Below are positions 34,352-42,824 of a stretch of 64,000 nt of DNA, piece by piece; positions within the stretch are counted from its first letter, which is position 1; every line of letters starts with the position of its first letter. The notes below the pieces were generated by a model that saw nothing but the letters and a program-made list of their open reading frames with translations, ran no database searches and had not been told where the DNA came from. The DNA is taken from positions 248,001-312,000 of the forward strand of contig SIHP01000003.1 of NCBI GenBank assembly GCA_004762155.1. The letters are read 5' to 3'. Position numbers and translations under genes: made by a program. The stretch is from Flavobacteriaceae bacterium. Lineage in GTDB: Bacteria > Bacteroidota > Bacteroidia > Flavobacteriales > Flavobacteriaceae.

Positions 34352-35299
34352 TTATTTTTTTAAACCTAGTTCACGCAAGCGTTCATCTAAAAACTCACCA
34401 GCAGTAATATCTTCAAACTTTTTTGGATTGTTTTCATCTATACAATTGTCTAAAACATCTAGTTTCATATCAGAAACAGGGTGCATAAAAAATGGTATAG
34501 AATATCTTGAAGTTCCCCATGATTCTTTTGGAGGATTTGTAACTCTATGAATTGTAGATTTTAGTCTGTTATTACTATGTCTAGATAACATATCACCAAC
34601 ATTAATCATTAATTCATCTGGTTCAGCAACTGCATCGATCCATTCTCCTTTATGATTTTGAACTTGTAATCCTTTACCTTGGGCTCCCATTAATAAAGTA
34701 ATTAAATTAATGTCTCCATGAGCTGCTGCTCTTTCTGCTCCTTTAGGTTCTGTTTTTATTGGTGGATAGTGAATAGGTCTTAAAATACTATTACCATCTT
34801 TAATGAAATTATCGAAATAAATTTCTTCTAAATTTAAGTGTAATGCTAGAGAACGTAAAACATATTTAGCTGTTTTTTCTAGCATTTGATATGTTTGTTT
34901 ACCAACTTTATTGAACTCAGTTAATTCATTAACCTCAACATTATCTGGATATTCATTGGCGTATTTAGACGCTGCATCTACATATTGACCAAAATGCCAA
35001 AACTCTTTTAAATCTCCTTCTTTTTTTCCTTTAGCACTTTCTTTACCAAAAGAAACATAACCTCTTTGGCCACCAATTCCAGGGATTTCATACTTTTCTT
35101 TTACTGAAACAGGTAAATCGAAAAAGTTTTTTATTTCTTTATATAAGTTATCTACTAAATTATCGTCTAAAAAATGTCCTTTTAAAGCAACAAAACCAAT
35201 GTTCTCGTATGCATTACCAATTTCATTGATGAATTTTTGTTTTCTTGCAATATCATCAGATAAAAAGTCTTCTAGGTTTACACTTGGTATTTTATTCAT
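34352..35299 (-). CDS. Isopenicillin N synthase-family 2OG-Fe(II) oxygenase
   Basis: A 315-residue non-heme iron oxygenase. The iron ligands H and D are in AAAHGDINLITLLMG, and the distal histidine lies in STIHRVTNPPKES near residue 244. The 2-oxoglutarate-binding RYSIPFF arginine follows. The N-terminal double-psi start IPSVNLEDFL and the C-terminal helix fit the family. Such genes are common housekeeping-like oxygenases in Bacteroidota; no biosynthetic cluster accompanies it. A TATTTTTG box is 21 nt upstream. Confidence 0.9.
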   Translation of the reverse strand: MNKIPSVNLEDFLSDDIARKQKFINEIGNAYENIGFVALKGHFLDDNLVDNLYKEIKNFFDLPVSVKEKYEIPGIGGQRGYVSFGKESAKGKKEGDLKEFWHFGQYVDAASKYANEYPDNVEVNELTEFNKVGKQTYQMLEKTAKYVLRSLALHLNLEEIYFDNFIKDGNSILRPIHYPPIKTEPKGAERAAAHGDINLITLLMGAQGKGLQVQNHKGEWIDAVAEPDELMINVGDMLSRHSNNRLKSTIHRVTNPPKESWGTSRYSIPFFMHPVSDMKLDVLDNCIDENNPKKFEDITAGEFLDERLRELGLKK

Positions 35300-35320
35300 T
35301 ATATCTTGTATTAATTTTTA

Positions 35321-35328
35321 CAAAAATA
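35321..35328 (-). promoter_or_regulatory. -7 promoter box (TATTTTTG) of the oxygenase-SUI1 operon
   Basis: The minus strand reads TATTTTTG, 21 nt upstream of the ATG at 35299. Confidence 0.4.
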
Positions 35329-35362
35329 TAAAATTAGTAAAATCAAAGTACAAAAGCAATAA

Positions 35363-36115
35363 TTACTTTTTAACAAAAGGGATTAAGTAAGATAAAGTAT
35401 AGTTAAATCCAAAACCAGTATTTGTGCTATAAACTCTATTAAAACCAGGAACATATAAGGTTTTAAAATTATCAGGATCTATAATACTAATTCCTATTTT
35501 ATACCCTCCGCTAAAACTCACAAAAAAGTTTTTAAATGTTTCTACCTTAATTCCCAGTTGTAATTCTAACCAATGTGCTGTTAAATTTGTTTCAGTAATA
35601 TCTACAGTTTTTGTTGTGTTAGGAAAGTAAGTAGGGTAATCGCTATTTACTACATTAGGTGTGTATTCATTTAAAGTACTATCAAACAAAGCAAAACCAT
35701 AACGACCTCCAATAAAAATTTCGTTATTCATATCTAACCAGTTTTTATATACATTAATATTAGCACCTAATTTAATATAGCTTCCAGATACAGATGATGT
35801 AGTATAGTCTTCAAAAGTTATTTCTTCTTCATAACCTAATTCAGTTGCGATGTATAGATTTTTTTTAATACGATAATCTGCAACAATTTCTAAACCACTG
35901 TAACTTTTATCTACAATAGCTAATGCTGGTTTACTAATATCTATACCAAATCTAAAACCATAACCAGTTTTATAAACAATTGTGTCTTTAGGTGATTTTG
36001 GTTTTTCTTTTTTCTCCTTAGGAGGTTTATTTCCACTATTAGGTGGAGGTGGTTTTTGAGAAAAACTTAAAGTAAAAACAAGGCATAAACCAATACTAAT
36101 GATATATTTTAACAT
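35363..36115 (-). CDS. DUF6048 family outer-membrane protein
   Basis: A 250-residue exported protein. The signal peptide (MLKYIISIGLCLVFTLSFSQ) is followed by a proline/lysine-rich linker and about eight beta strands ending in YTLSYLIPFVKK. This resembles the Bacteroidota DUF6048 family, usually encoded beside DUF6452. I use the ATG at 36115. A GTG two codons upstream is possible but not needed. It overlaps the 3' end of the DUF6452 gene by 20 bp. Function is unknown; the barrel-like pattern suggests the outer membrane. Confidence 0.72.
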   Translation of the reverse strand: MLKYIISIGLCLVFTLSFSQKPPPPNSGNKPPKEKKEKPKSPKDTIVYKTGYGFRFGIDISKPALAIVDKSYSGLEIVADYRIKKNLYIATELGYEEEITFEDYTTSSVSGSYIKLGANINVYKNWLDMNNEIFIGGRYGFALFDSTLNEYTPNVVNSDYPTYFPNTTKTVDITETNLTAHWLELQLGIKVETFKNFFVSFSGGYKIGISIIDPDNFKTLYVPGFNRVYSTNTGFGFNYTLSYLIPFVKK

Positions 36116-36575
36116 GTGCACTTTCTTGACTATTAATAGTTGTTAATGTTGCTGGTGTAAATGACGTAATCCAAGTGTTTGTATTTGTACCATTTTCTAT
36201 AGTTACATCGTTGAAAATAATTCTGTAACCACATGAACGCGATACATATTCTTCTTCTCTTGTGTAATTTATTGTAAAAGTATTTAATAGTTCGGTTCCT
36301 TGTGCAAAATTATAAACAGTTTTATCTTCCAATGAATTTAAAGGAATTGTAATAGAATCTGTACTTTGATTGATATAGATACTGTCTTTACCTTCAGCCC
36401 AAATATAAAGTGAATCAACAGATTTTAATTCTTCGTCTCCATCTTCATCAATTTCATATAAACGAAATATAATACTCGGAGTAACAGGATTACTGATGCA
36501 AAAATCGTCTTTTTCACAAGAGAAAATTAATAGTATTAAAGTCGTACAAAATGCTGCACAAATTAATTTTTTCAT
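36096..36575 (-). CDS. DUF6452 family lipoprotein
   Basis: A 159-residue lipoprotein. The lipobox IFSC gives an acylated cysteine at residue 20, followed by EKDDFCI, a start typical of DUF6452. The rest is a single beta-rich domain with SIIFRLYEID and SCGYRIIFNDV. It overlaps the DUF6048 gene, and the two would be translated from one mRNA. They may form an envelope complex, which is inference from gene order. I see no promoter box immediately upstream. Confidence 0.75.
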   Translation of the reverse strand: MKKLICAAFCTTLILLIFSCEKDDFCISNPVTPSIIFRLYEIDEDGDEELKSVDSLYIWAEGKDSIYINQSTDSITIPLNSLEDKTVYNFAQGTELLNTFTINYTREEEYVSRSCGYRIIFNDVTIENGTNTNTWITSFTPATLTTINSQESAHVKIYH

Positions 36576-36841
36576 TATTAAATATTTTAAACAAAGCTAT
36601 GAAAAACAAAAATAATTATAGATTTTTTTATTTCATTATAAATATCCATAATTATTTGTTTCTTAATTATAATTTTTAGTTAAAGTTAAGAAGTTGTTTT
36701 TCTTGTTTTTATTTTTCCAACCTCAAAAATATTGTGTATTGTTATTGCTAGTTTTTCAATTTTTATAAAATAACAAGTGTTTTTTAAATTGGTATTTTTG
36801 ATTTAATTTTTTGTCAAATAGTTTTATGTCTTTATTAAGCT

Positions 36842-37666
36842 TTAGTCTTTTTTATTAAATTTATTCCAAAGATCAGAGAGTGCTTTTTTTACGTCTAGTA
36901 TAAAATCATCATCAAAATTTTCGACTAATATTTCAATATAATATTCGAACATTTCTTGTATATAATCTTCTTTAGAAGATGTTAATTCTGATTTAAAAAT
37001 AGGAGTTTCTAATTCTTCTTTAAGTTTTTCAATAAAAAGAGATTTGTTTTCTGTTATATAAGTTAATAATCCATCTTCAAGATAAGCTTCAAAATCTTCT
37101 TTACCATGCTGACCATGACAACTTAATAATCTAGCAATAACTATTGTTAGTGTTTCTTCGCACCAGCCGTATTTTTTAATAATTGAAGAAATATCTCCAG
37201 ATTGATTTACTTCATGATCTAAATCAGAAGATCTTAAAAAATCAATATAAGAAGGAATCCATTTAATATTTTTAGTAACTAATGCCATAATTGCGCCCGT
37301 TCCAGCAGGAGTTTCATCGTCTAACCAAATTCTACTATCATATTTTCCTTTTGCAGTAACTTTAGTATACTCCATAATTTTAGAAGATAAATTATCGTGT
37401 TTTACAGCTGCTTCAAAAAAACTGTACTCATTATCAAATGAGCTTATAATTTGCTTTTCTGTATTTAAAAGTTCTACTATAAAACTAAATTTATATATTT
37501 TTTTCTCAGCATTAATATTAGTAATTGTAGTATTTAATGCCGAAATTATATTAACAAAATCATTTTCTTCTAAAAAAGTAGTTGTCGATTTTGTTTGAAG
37601 TATTTGTTCTTTTGAAGGTAAATTTTTATTATCTGCTTTAATATTTAATTTAATAGTATTGCTCAT
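36842..37666 (-). CDS. Orphan cytoplasmic protein, unknown function
   Basis: A 274-residue acidic protein without signal peptide or transmembrane segment. I do not recognise the family. Visible features are an N-terminal beta-rich half (KIYKFSFIVELLNTEKQII) and a C-terminal helical half with the conserved-looking stretch WCEETLTIVIARLLSCHGQHGKEDF near residues 167-191, whose Cys/His pair could bind a metal. The C-terminal 70 residues are very acidic. It is the third of three consecutive minus-strand orphans separated by gaps of 87 and 318 bp, each probably transcribed alone. Confidence 0.6.
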   Translation of the reverse strand: MSNTIKLNIKADNKNLPSKEQILQTKSTTTFLEENDFVNIISALNTTITNINAEKKIYKFSFIVELLNTEKQIISSFDNEYSFFEAAVKHDNLSSKIMEYTKVTAKGKYDSRIWLDDETPAGTGAIMALVTKNIKWIPSYIDFLRSSDLDHEVNQSGDISSIIKKYGWCEETLTIVIARLLSCHGQHGKEDFEAYLEDGLLTYITENKSLFIEKLKEELETPIFKSELTSSKEDYIQEMFEYYIEILVENFDDDFILDVKKALSDLWNKFNKKD

Positions 37667-37753
37667 TGTTATGGTTTTAAAAAGACTTATTTATATATGA
37701 TTATAGTTGTGTTTTGGGAATAAAACCCTATTTTTTTTTCATTTTTAGTGTTT

Positions 37754-38281
37754 TCAATATCTTGTGTTTAAATTAACCTCTTTTTGTATTTCCTTTAAAT
37801 AGATTGGTAATTTTTCTTCCATATTAGACAATCCTTTGTTGTAATTATCTATTAAGTAAATTTCTTCTTCTTCCATATTTTTATGAACACTACTTTTTCT
37901 TTTTTTTAGATCTCCTTTTCTAACAATAATAATTTTATAATATTGAATTGCAGCATTAGAACTTCTATCGGCAATTATTAGTTCGTTAAAGTCAGATATA
38001 TTTGGATTGTTATTTATGTTTTTCTGACCAATGTCTGCACCTAAAAATAAATCACAATTTTTAAGTTTATAATGAGGATTGTTATTGTCGTAATTTCTAA
38101 AAAGAACACGATTTCCATTTTTTAAGATAAATTCTTTTATTGCTTCAAATTCATTGTAAGTAATAAGATGTGTTATTTTTTTGAAGTCCATTTCAGAATT
38201 TTGTTTTGGGTATATTTTTTTTGAAGTGCTACAGCTTAGAAAAAGAATACTAAGAATGAAAGACAGTGTTTTATTTAACAT
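37754..38281 (-). CDS. Orphan lipoprotein
   Basis: A 175-residue protein with a short lipoprotein signal (LSILFLSC, cysteine at residue 17). The mature part is Asn/Lys-rich with alternating strands (GNRVLFRNYDNN, LKNCDLFLGADIG, YKIIIVRKGDLKKRK) and an acidic-basic C-terminus. No family is recognised. The 20-bp motif shared with the orphan at 51012-51560 lies 128 nt upstream of the ATG. Base composition is more A/T-rich than that of the core genes. Confidence 0.6.
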   Translation of the reverse strand: MLNKTLSFILSILFLSCSTSKKIYPKQNSEMDFKKITHLITYNEFEAIKEFILKNGNRVLFRNYDNNNPHYKLKNCDLFLGADIGQKNINNNPNISDFNELIIADRSSNAAIQYYKIIIVRKGDLKKRKSSVHKNMEEEEIYLIDNYNKGLSNMEEKLPIYLKEIQKEVNLNTRY

Positions 38282-38409
38282 TAGCTCTAAATTAACTTTA
38301 TTCAGTTTATCATTTTAAAAATAGAATAATATTATACATTATAAAGTTTCCTTTATTTATAAATATATTTGACTTACAAGACAAATTAACAGTATTTATG
38401 GTGTATTTA

Positions 38410-38429
38410 TTACCCTGTTTTCAGTGAAA
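38410..38429. promoter_or_regulatory. Candidate shared operator-like motif, copy 1
   Basis: Eighteen of 20 bases match the site at 51666-51685. The core TTTTCA-G-TGAAAA (38418-38430) is a perfect dyad around one central base. It lies 128 nt upstream of the orphan lipoprotein gene at 37754-38281 in the minus orientation. Confidence 0.4.
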
Positions 38430-38521
38430 AAAAAGATCTGTAATTTTTTTACTTTTTTAAAAGTATAAAATGGTTTTTCGTTTAAATTTTATGATGATAC
38501 TATAAGTCTGAAATAAATTAT

Positions 38522-38569
38522 AATCAAAAAAAGCCTATTAGAACTTTATTCTAATAGGCTTTTTTGATT
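38522..38569. terminator. Bidirectional-looking terminator hairpin
   Basis: AAGCCTATTAGAA pairs with TTCTAATAGGCTT around a short loop. The outer arms extend through A and T runs into AATC/GATT with one bulged base. It lies 31 bp from the stop of the next minus-strand gene at 38600, so it would act on transcripts entering from either side. Confidence 0.75.
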
Positions 38570-38599
38570 GTTTAGTACAATTATTTTTTTGTTTTTAAC

Positions 38600-39337
38600 T
38601 TAAAAGTTAGAGAAGGAGTAATTGTATTCTGATGTGAAATTACAACTAATTACAAATTCTTTTTCAGATGAAACTTTCATTACTTTTAACTTAAGATCAC
38701 CGGTAATTAAAAATTCATTTTTTATCATACTCATTTCTTCTGAAATTTTAGTAACTTCTTTTGAGTTTTTAATTTCTTTAATAGATGTAATATTAAAGGC
38801 ATTATTTTCATCAGGAATAATAACAAAATCAAAACCAATAACTTTAATAAAGCTGTCTTTATCTAGGTTTTTATATTCTTCTTGCAGTTTTTTATATGGA
38901 TCAGATTCTAATATTTGTACACAATAAAAAGAATTCTCTTTAGTATTAAATGTAGCATCACTTGTAAAACCATGAATTGGATATTTTCCTACTTCTAACA
39001 TAGGAGGATTTGAGTTTTTTACTAAGCTAAAATTGAATCTATAGTTTGGAGCATCAAATACTTGTTCATATATATCAAAGCTTAATTCATTTGTTAATCC
39101 AGTAGTTTTAGATCCAGCTCCATAAAAATCTGTTTCTATATCTTTTATTTGTTTAGCATTGATTTTAAATGTTAAACGATTATTAGATTCATTATTATTG
39201 TAAGTTTCAGTTGTGGAAGTATTTTGGTTGTCTAATTTTATGTTTTCTTTTTCGGATGTAATCTCTTTTTTTACTGTTGAATTTTTTTTACAAGAGAAAG
39301 CTAAAAGAAGAATTAATAGTATGAATATTTTTTTCAT
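38600..39337 (-). CDS. Orphan lipoprotein, unknown function
   Basis: A 245-residue lipoprotein with signal MKKIFILLILLLAFSC (cysteine at residue 16). A Lys/Ser/Thr/Asn-rich linker runs to about residue 55, followed by a single beta-rich domain (NRLTFKINAKQIK, YRFNFSLVKNS, FVIIPDENNAFNIT, LKLKVMKVSSEKEFVISC). No family is recognised. The domain looks like a small beta-sandwich. It is transcribed toward the terminator at 38522-38569. A copy of the structured repeat (copy C) lies 155 bp upstream. Confidence 0.62.
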   Translation of the reverse strand: MKKIFILLILLLAFSCKKNSTVKKEITSEKENIKLDNQNTSTTETYNNNESNNRLTFKINAKQIKDIETDFYGAGSKTTGLTNELSFDIYEQVFDAPNYRFNFSLVKNSNPPMLEVGKYPIHGFTSDATFNTKENSFYCVQILESDPYKKLQEEYKNLDKDSFIKVIGFDFVIIPDENNAFNITSIKEIKNSKEVTKISEEMSMIKNEFLITGDLKLKVMKVSSEKEFVISCNFTSEYNYSFSNF

Positions 39338-39491
39338 ATGAGAGTTTGTTAGTAGTTTTAAATAAGTAAAACGAACTCATATATAATTTGTTGTGTGAAT
39401 TTATTTGAGTGTTTTTAATTGACCAAGGTTATTTGGTAAAGTAATATTTTTATGGTGTTAAAGGTATAAAGTAGAATAGTATTTTAATACA

Positions 39492-39588
39492 TTTTAGCGT
39501 TAGCGATAGAGTGGTTTGTTTGAGTTCTTTTACTACTTTTTTGTAGTAAAAAACGAGTAACGAAAGCGCGACCTTCGGTAACGCCCAA
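39492..39588 (-). repeat. Structured intergenic repeat, copy C (inverted)
   Basis: Read on the minus strand it aligns with copies A and B: GGGCGTTACC, GGTCGCGCTTTCGTTACTCG and CTCAAACA. The outer arms are GCGTTA (39579-39584 on the opposite strand) with TAACGC (39497-39502). The small hairpin is ACC-GAA-GGT (39571-39579). The central stem is ACTAC with GTAGT plus flanking A/T pairs (39528-39553) and a six-base loop. Confidence 0.85.
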
Positions 39589-39608
39589 AAATTTCAATAG
39601 ATCTTGTT

Positions 39609-40481
39609 TTATGAAGTCTTTTCTTCAGGAAAAATATTCTTAAATTTTTTAGGCAATTCTTTTGAAATTATTATTTCTTCTTTTTTAAAAGGATGTAAAA
39701 ATGTTAAGTTAAAAGCATGTAGGTACAATCCTTTTCCTTTTAAAATCAATTCTTTATTTCCATATTCTTTATCACCTAAAATTTGATTTCCAATACTAGC
39801 TAAGTGAATACGCAATTGATGTTTTCGTCCTGTTTTTGGATGTAATTCCACAAGATTTAAAACATCAAACCGTGCTGATGTAACAGTTTGTAAAATAGTA
39901 TAATACGTTATTGCTTCTTTTTCATTGATAGGAGAACTAATAATACCTTGTTTTTCCATTTTACCAATGGTAATGGCGTAATATGTTTTCTGAATTTTTT
40001 TATGTTCAAATAATTTATTCAGTGCAATAATGCTAGCACTTGTTTTTCCTGTTAATAAAACACCACTTGTAGGATAATCCAATCGATGAACAGGACGTGG
40101 ACGAACAGCGTCAAATAACACACTTTTTGTTAAGTTTTGAGTCAAAGCATTGTCTATAGTAGCAAAAGAATTTCCGCTTACTAAAATTCCAGCAGGTTTG
40201 TAAATAATAGCCAAATAATCATCTTCAAACAAAACTTCTAAAGTTAAATCTAGTCGTTTAAAAGTACTAGTGTTTTCATTTTGAAATAATTCAATTAGTT
40301 CTCCACCTTTTATAAATAGGGCAGTAGTAGCAGGTTTTTGATTAACAAAAACCAATTCTTTTTTTATTGCTTTTTTGAGTCCAGATTTTGTTGGAATCGT
40401 TTTAAAAATTCCAACAGCATATTCTTGTAAACGGATAGGTTTTTCTATAATAGGAACACGATGGCTTTCAGATTTTGTCAT
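39609..40481 (-). CDS. RluA-family pseudouridine synthase
   Basis: A 290-residue RNA pseudouridine synthase. The catalytic aspartate is in PRPVHRLDYPTSGVLLTGKT near residue 127. Late motifs are HPKTGRKHQLRIHLASIG near residue 218 and LYLHAFNLTF. The N-terminal S4-type segment is present but short. Members modify rRNA or tRNA uridines; which site is modified cannot be told. Its ATG overlaps the stop of the gamma-glutamyltransferase gene by one base. Confidence 0.9.
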   Translation of the reverse strand: MTKSESHRVPIIEKPIRLQEYAVGIFKTIPTKSGLKKAIKKELVFVNQKPATTALFIKGGELIELFQNENTSTFKRLDLTLEVLFEDDYLAIIYKPAGILVSGNSFATIDNALTQNLTKSVLFDAVRPRPVHRLDYPTSGVLLTGKTSASIIALNKLFEHKKIQKTYYAITIGKMEKQGIISSPINEKEAITYYTILQTVTSARFDVLNLVELHPKTGRKHQLRIHLASIGNQILGDKEYGNKELILKGKGLYLHAFNLTFLHPFKKEEIIISKELPKKFKNIFPEEKTS

Positions 40482-42166
40482 TAGAAACCAATAGCTTTAT
40501 CATCTCCACGAGGATCGGCACCAGCTTCTAGTTTTCCATCAGAAAGAATTAAAATGGCATCTACTTTTCCAATAATTGGTCCATTTTTTTGGTCAATTTT
40601 GTATCCTTTTTCCGTTAGTGCTGTTATAATATCGTTATTAAATCCAACAGGTTCCATTTTAATTTCATCTGGTAACCATTGATGATGAAATCTAGGTTGA
40701 TTAACAGCTTCTTGCATGCTATAATTAAATTCATGAACATTTAAAATAGTTTGCATAACGGATGTAATTATGGTAGAACCTCCTGGAGTACCAACAACCA
40801 TCCAAAGGCTACCATTTTTTTCTACAATTGTAGGTGTCATAGAGCTTAACATACGTTTTTCTGGAACAATTTCATTTGCTTTCGCGCCAATTAAGCCAAA
40901 CATATTTGGTTCTCCAGGTTTGCTACTAAAATCATCCATTTCGTTATTTAAAAAGAATCCTAAATCAGAACAATATAATTTAGAACCGTAAGCACCATTG
41001 AGCGTTGTGGTTACTGAAACAGCGTTTCCATATGGATCAACAATAGAATAATGAGTCGTTTCATCACTTTCTTTAAAATTAATTTCACCATGTTTTATAT
41101 TTGAGGATTTTGTAGCTTCAGTTAATGAAAAATTGTGCATTCTTTTAGTAATATATTCTTTATGAATTAATGTATCAACTGGTATTTTTACAAAATCAGG
41201 ATCACCTAAAAAGAAACTTCTATCTGCATAAGCTCTTTTAGAAGCTTCTGTAATAATTTGAATCGTTTTTGGGCTATTATGACCGTATTCATGTAAATCA
41301 AAATCTTCTATAGCCAACATAATTTGTGCTAAACAAATTCCTCCGCTAGAAGGAGGAGACATAGAAATTATTGTAAGATCGTCGTAAGAAAAACGTATAG
41401 GTTCTCTCCAAACTGCTTTATATTTTGCCAAATCTTCAAGTGACATAATTCCTCCGTTAGCTTGAATAAAAGAAACTAATTTTTGGGCAGATTCACCTTT
41501 ATAGAATTCATTACGACCATTTTGTTGAATTCTACTTAAGGTTTTTGCAAGTTGATTGTATTTAATAGTATCATTTTCTTTCCAATTTTTACTGAAAATA
41601 ATAGAATCCGTATTAATTTTTAAAAAAGATTCTTTATGTTTTTTAATTCTTAGTTCTTGTTTTTTTGTTACTACAATTCCTTTTTTTGCTAATGCAATTA
41701 CAGGCTCTAAAATTTCTTCCATAGCAAGTGAACCAAATTTTTCATGAACAGCAAAAACACCAGCAATTGTACCTGGAACTCCCACAGCTGTTGCACCTTC
41801 GGTACTTTTTCCTTTAATAATGTTTCCATTATCATCTAAAAACATATTTTTTTCTGATGCTAACGGAGCTTTTTCTCTATAATCTAAAGCACCAGTTTCT
41901 CCGTTTTTTTTTCTGAAAACCATAAATCCACCACCACCAAGGTTTCCAGCATAAGGATATGCTACAGCTAAAGCAAGTTCAGTTGCAATCATAGCATCAA
42001 AAGCATTTCCTCCTTTTTTTAAAATAGCAACACCAATTTTAGAAGCTTCTTCTCTAGCAGAAACAACCATTGCATTTTGAGTTATTAAGCCTGTTTTGTG
42101 TTTCTTTTTTGTACAAGAATTAAATACTAATAGTATGGTGATTATATATATTAATCGTAACATCAT
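40481..42166 (-). CDS. ggt: Gamma-glutamyltransferase, lipoprotein-type
   Basis: A 561-residue GGT. It hydrolyses or transfers the gamma-glutamyl group of glutathione and related peptides, after autocleavage into two subunits. The N-terminus has a lipobox (VFNSC, cysteine near residue 18). The nucleophile threonine is the first residue of THYSIVDPYGNAVSVTTTLN near residue 370, preceded by the cleavage site in SDET. The glycine-rich GNLGGGGFMVF lies near residue 75 and the late GTPGGSTIITSV near residue 457. The gene has an ATGA overlap with acpH upstream and TAATG with rluA downstream. Confidence 0.93.
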   Translation of the reverse strand: MMLRLIYIITILLVFNSCTKKKHKTGLITQNAMVVSAREEASKIGVAILKKGGNAFDAMIATELALAVAYPYAGNLGGGGFMVFRKKNGETGALDYREKAPLASEKNMFLDDNGNIIKGKSTEGATAVGVPGTIAGVFAVHEKFGSLAMEEILEPVIALAKKGIVVTKKQELRIKKHKESFLKINTDSIIFSKNWKENDTIKYNQLAKTLSRIQQNGRNEFYKGESAQKLVSFIQANGGIMSLEDLAKYKAVWREPIRFSYDDLTIISMSPPSSGGICLAQIMLAIEDFDLHEYGHNSPKTIQIITEASKRAYADRSFFLGDPDFVKIPVDTLIHKEYITKRMHNFSLTEATKSSNIKHGEINFKESDETTHYSIVDPYGNAVSVTTTLNGAYGSKLYCSDLGFFLNNEMDDFSSKPGEPNMFGLIGAKANEIVPEKRMLSSMTPTIVEKNGSLWMVVGTPGGSTIITSVMQTILNVHEFNYSMQEAVNQPRFHHQWLPDEIKMEPVGFNNDIITALTEKGYKIDQKNGPIIGKVDAILILSDGKLEAGADPRGDDKAIGF

Positions 42167-42747
42167 AATGTTGTAATTTCGGTATTGGTAAATTTAATTA
42201 AATCATCAAAAAACAAGAAAAAATCGTTTTCTAATTCGGTGTTATAGATTTTTAAATCCTCCAACGCCAAATTCATTTTAGAAACGCCTTTGGTTCTTTT
42301 ATTTAATCCGTTTAAAACTTGTTGCATACCTTCTAAAAATTGATAGTTGTATAACCAATCATATGCAATCATATAAGGTAAAATATCTTGTGTTTTTTTA
42401 GGAAGAATTTCTTTATTATCTGATAAAAGTTTGTAGACACCTTGGGTATAAATATCAAGAGGGATTTGAGAGTAAAGATGCCAGTTTTTAGCTAAAAAAT
42501 GATCGTAAAAAATATCTATAATTACACCATCGTAATGTCCGTAACGTTCGTGTAAGCGTCTTTTACTTTTACGAACAATTTCATGAGTATCTGTAAATGT
42601 ATCTATTTTACGATGTAATTGAATTCCTTTTTGAATTTCTTCAGAAAAATGAGTGAATTTATTTCCTCTAATATGATCGGCAATAAGATTACCAATCATC
42701 AATTGAGGATTGTCTTTTGATAAGTATAAATGGGCTAAGAAATTCAT
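42163..42747 (-). CDS. acpH: Acyl carrier protein phosphodiesterase
   Basis: A 194-residue AcpH, of the DUF479 family, which removes phosphopantetheine from ACP. It starts MNFLAHLYLSKDNPQLMIGN, and the conserved HxxxD-like metal segment GIQLHRKIDTFTDTH is followed by YDGVIIDIFYDHFLAKNW. Length is normal. It begins the operon with ggt and rluA, linked by ATGA and TAATG overlaps. Its ATG is 18 bp from the upstream terminator hairpin. Confidence 0.9.
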   Translation of the reverse strand: MNFLAHLYLSKDNPQLMIGNLIADHIRGNKFTHFSEEIQKGIQLHRKIDTFTDTHEIVRKSKRRLHERYGHYDGVIIDIFYDHFLAKNWHLYSQIPLDIYTQGVYKLLSDNKEILPKKTQDILPYMIAYDWLYNYQFLEGMQQVLNGLNKRTKGVSKMNLALEDLKIYNTELENDFFLFFDDLIKFTNTEITTL

Positions 42748-42764
42748 GGTTTAAATGTAAAGAA

Positions 42765-42788
42765 AAACCACAACTATTGTTGTGGTTT
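42765..42788 (-). terminator. Terminator of the DUF4249 gene
   Basis: AAACCACAAC (42765-42774) pairs with 42779-42788 around TATT. On the minus strand the hairpin is followed by TTTTCTTT, as expected of a terminator of the gene ending at 42825. The same AAACCACAAC half recurs at 49295-49319. Confidence 0.72.
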
Positions 42789-42824
42789 AGGAATCTTTAT
42801 TCTTTATAATAAGATAATTTTGTT

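Larger units (their letters stand above)
38282..38599. other. 318-bp gap with conserved 20-bp motif and a terminator
   Basis: It holds the motif TTAC[C]CTGTTTTC[A]GTGAAA (38410-38429), nearly identical to 51666-51685, and the terminator hairpin at 38522-38569. Its TTTTCA-G-TGAAAA core is a dyad. I see nothing coding. Confidence 0.6.

Noticed and set aside
34352..35299. Antibiotic biosynthesis because of isopenicillin N synthase similarity
   Set aside because: No other biosynthetic genes are nearby; this oxygenase family is widespread and has many roles.
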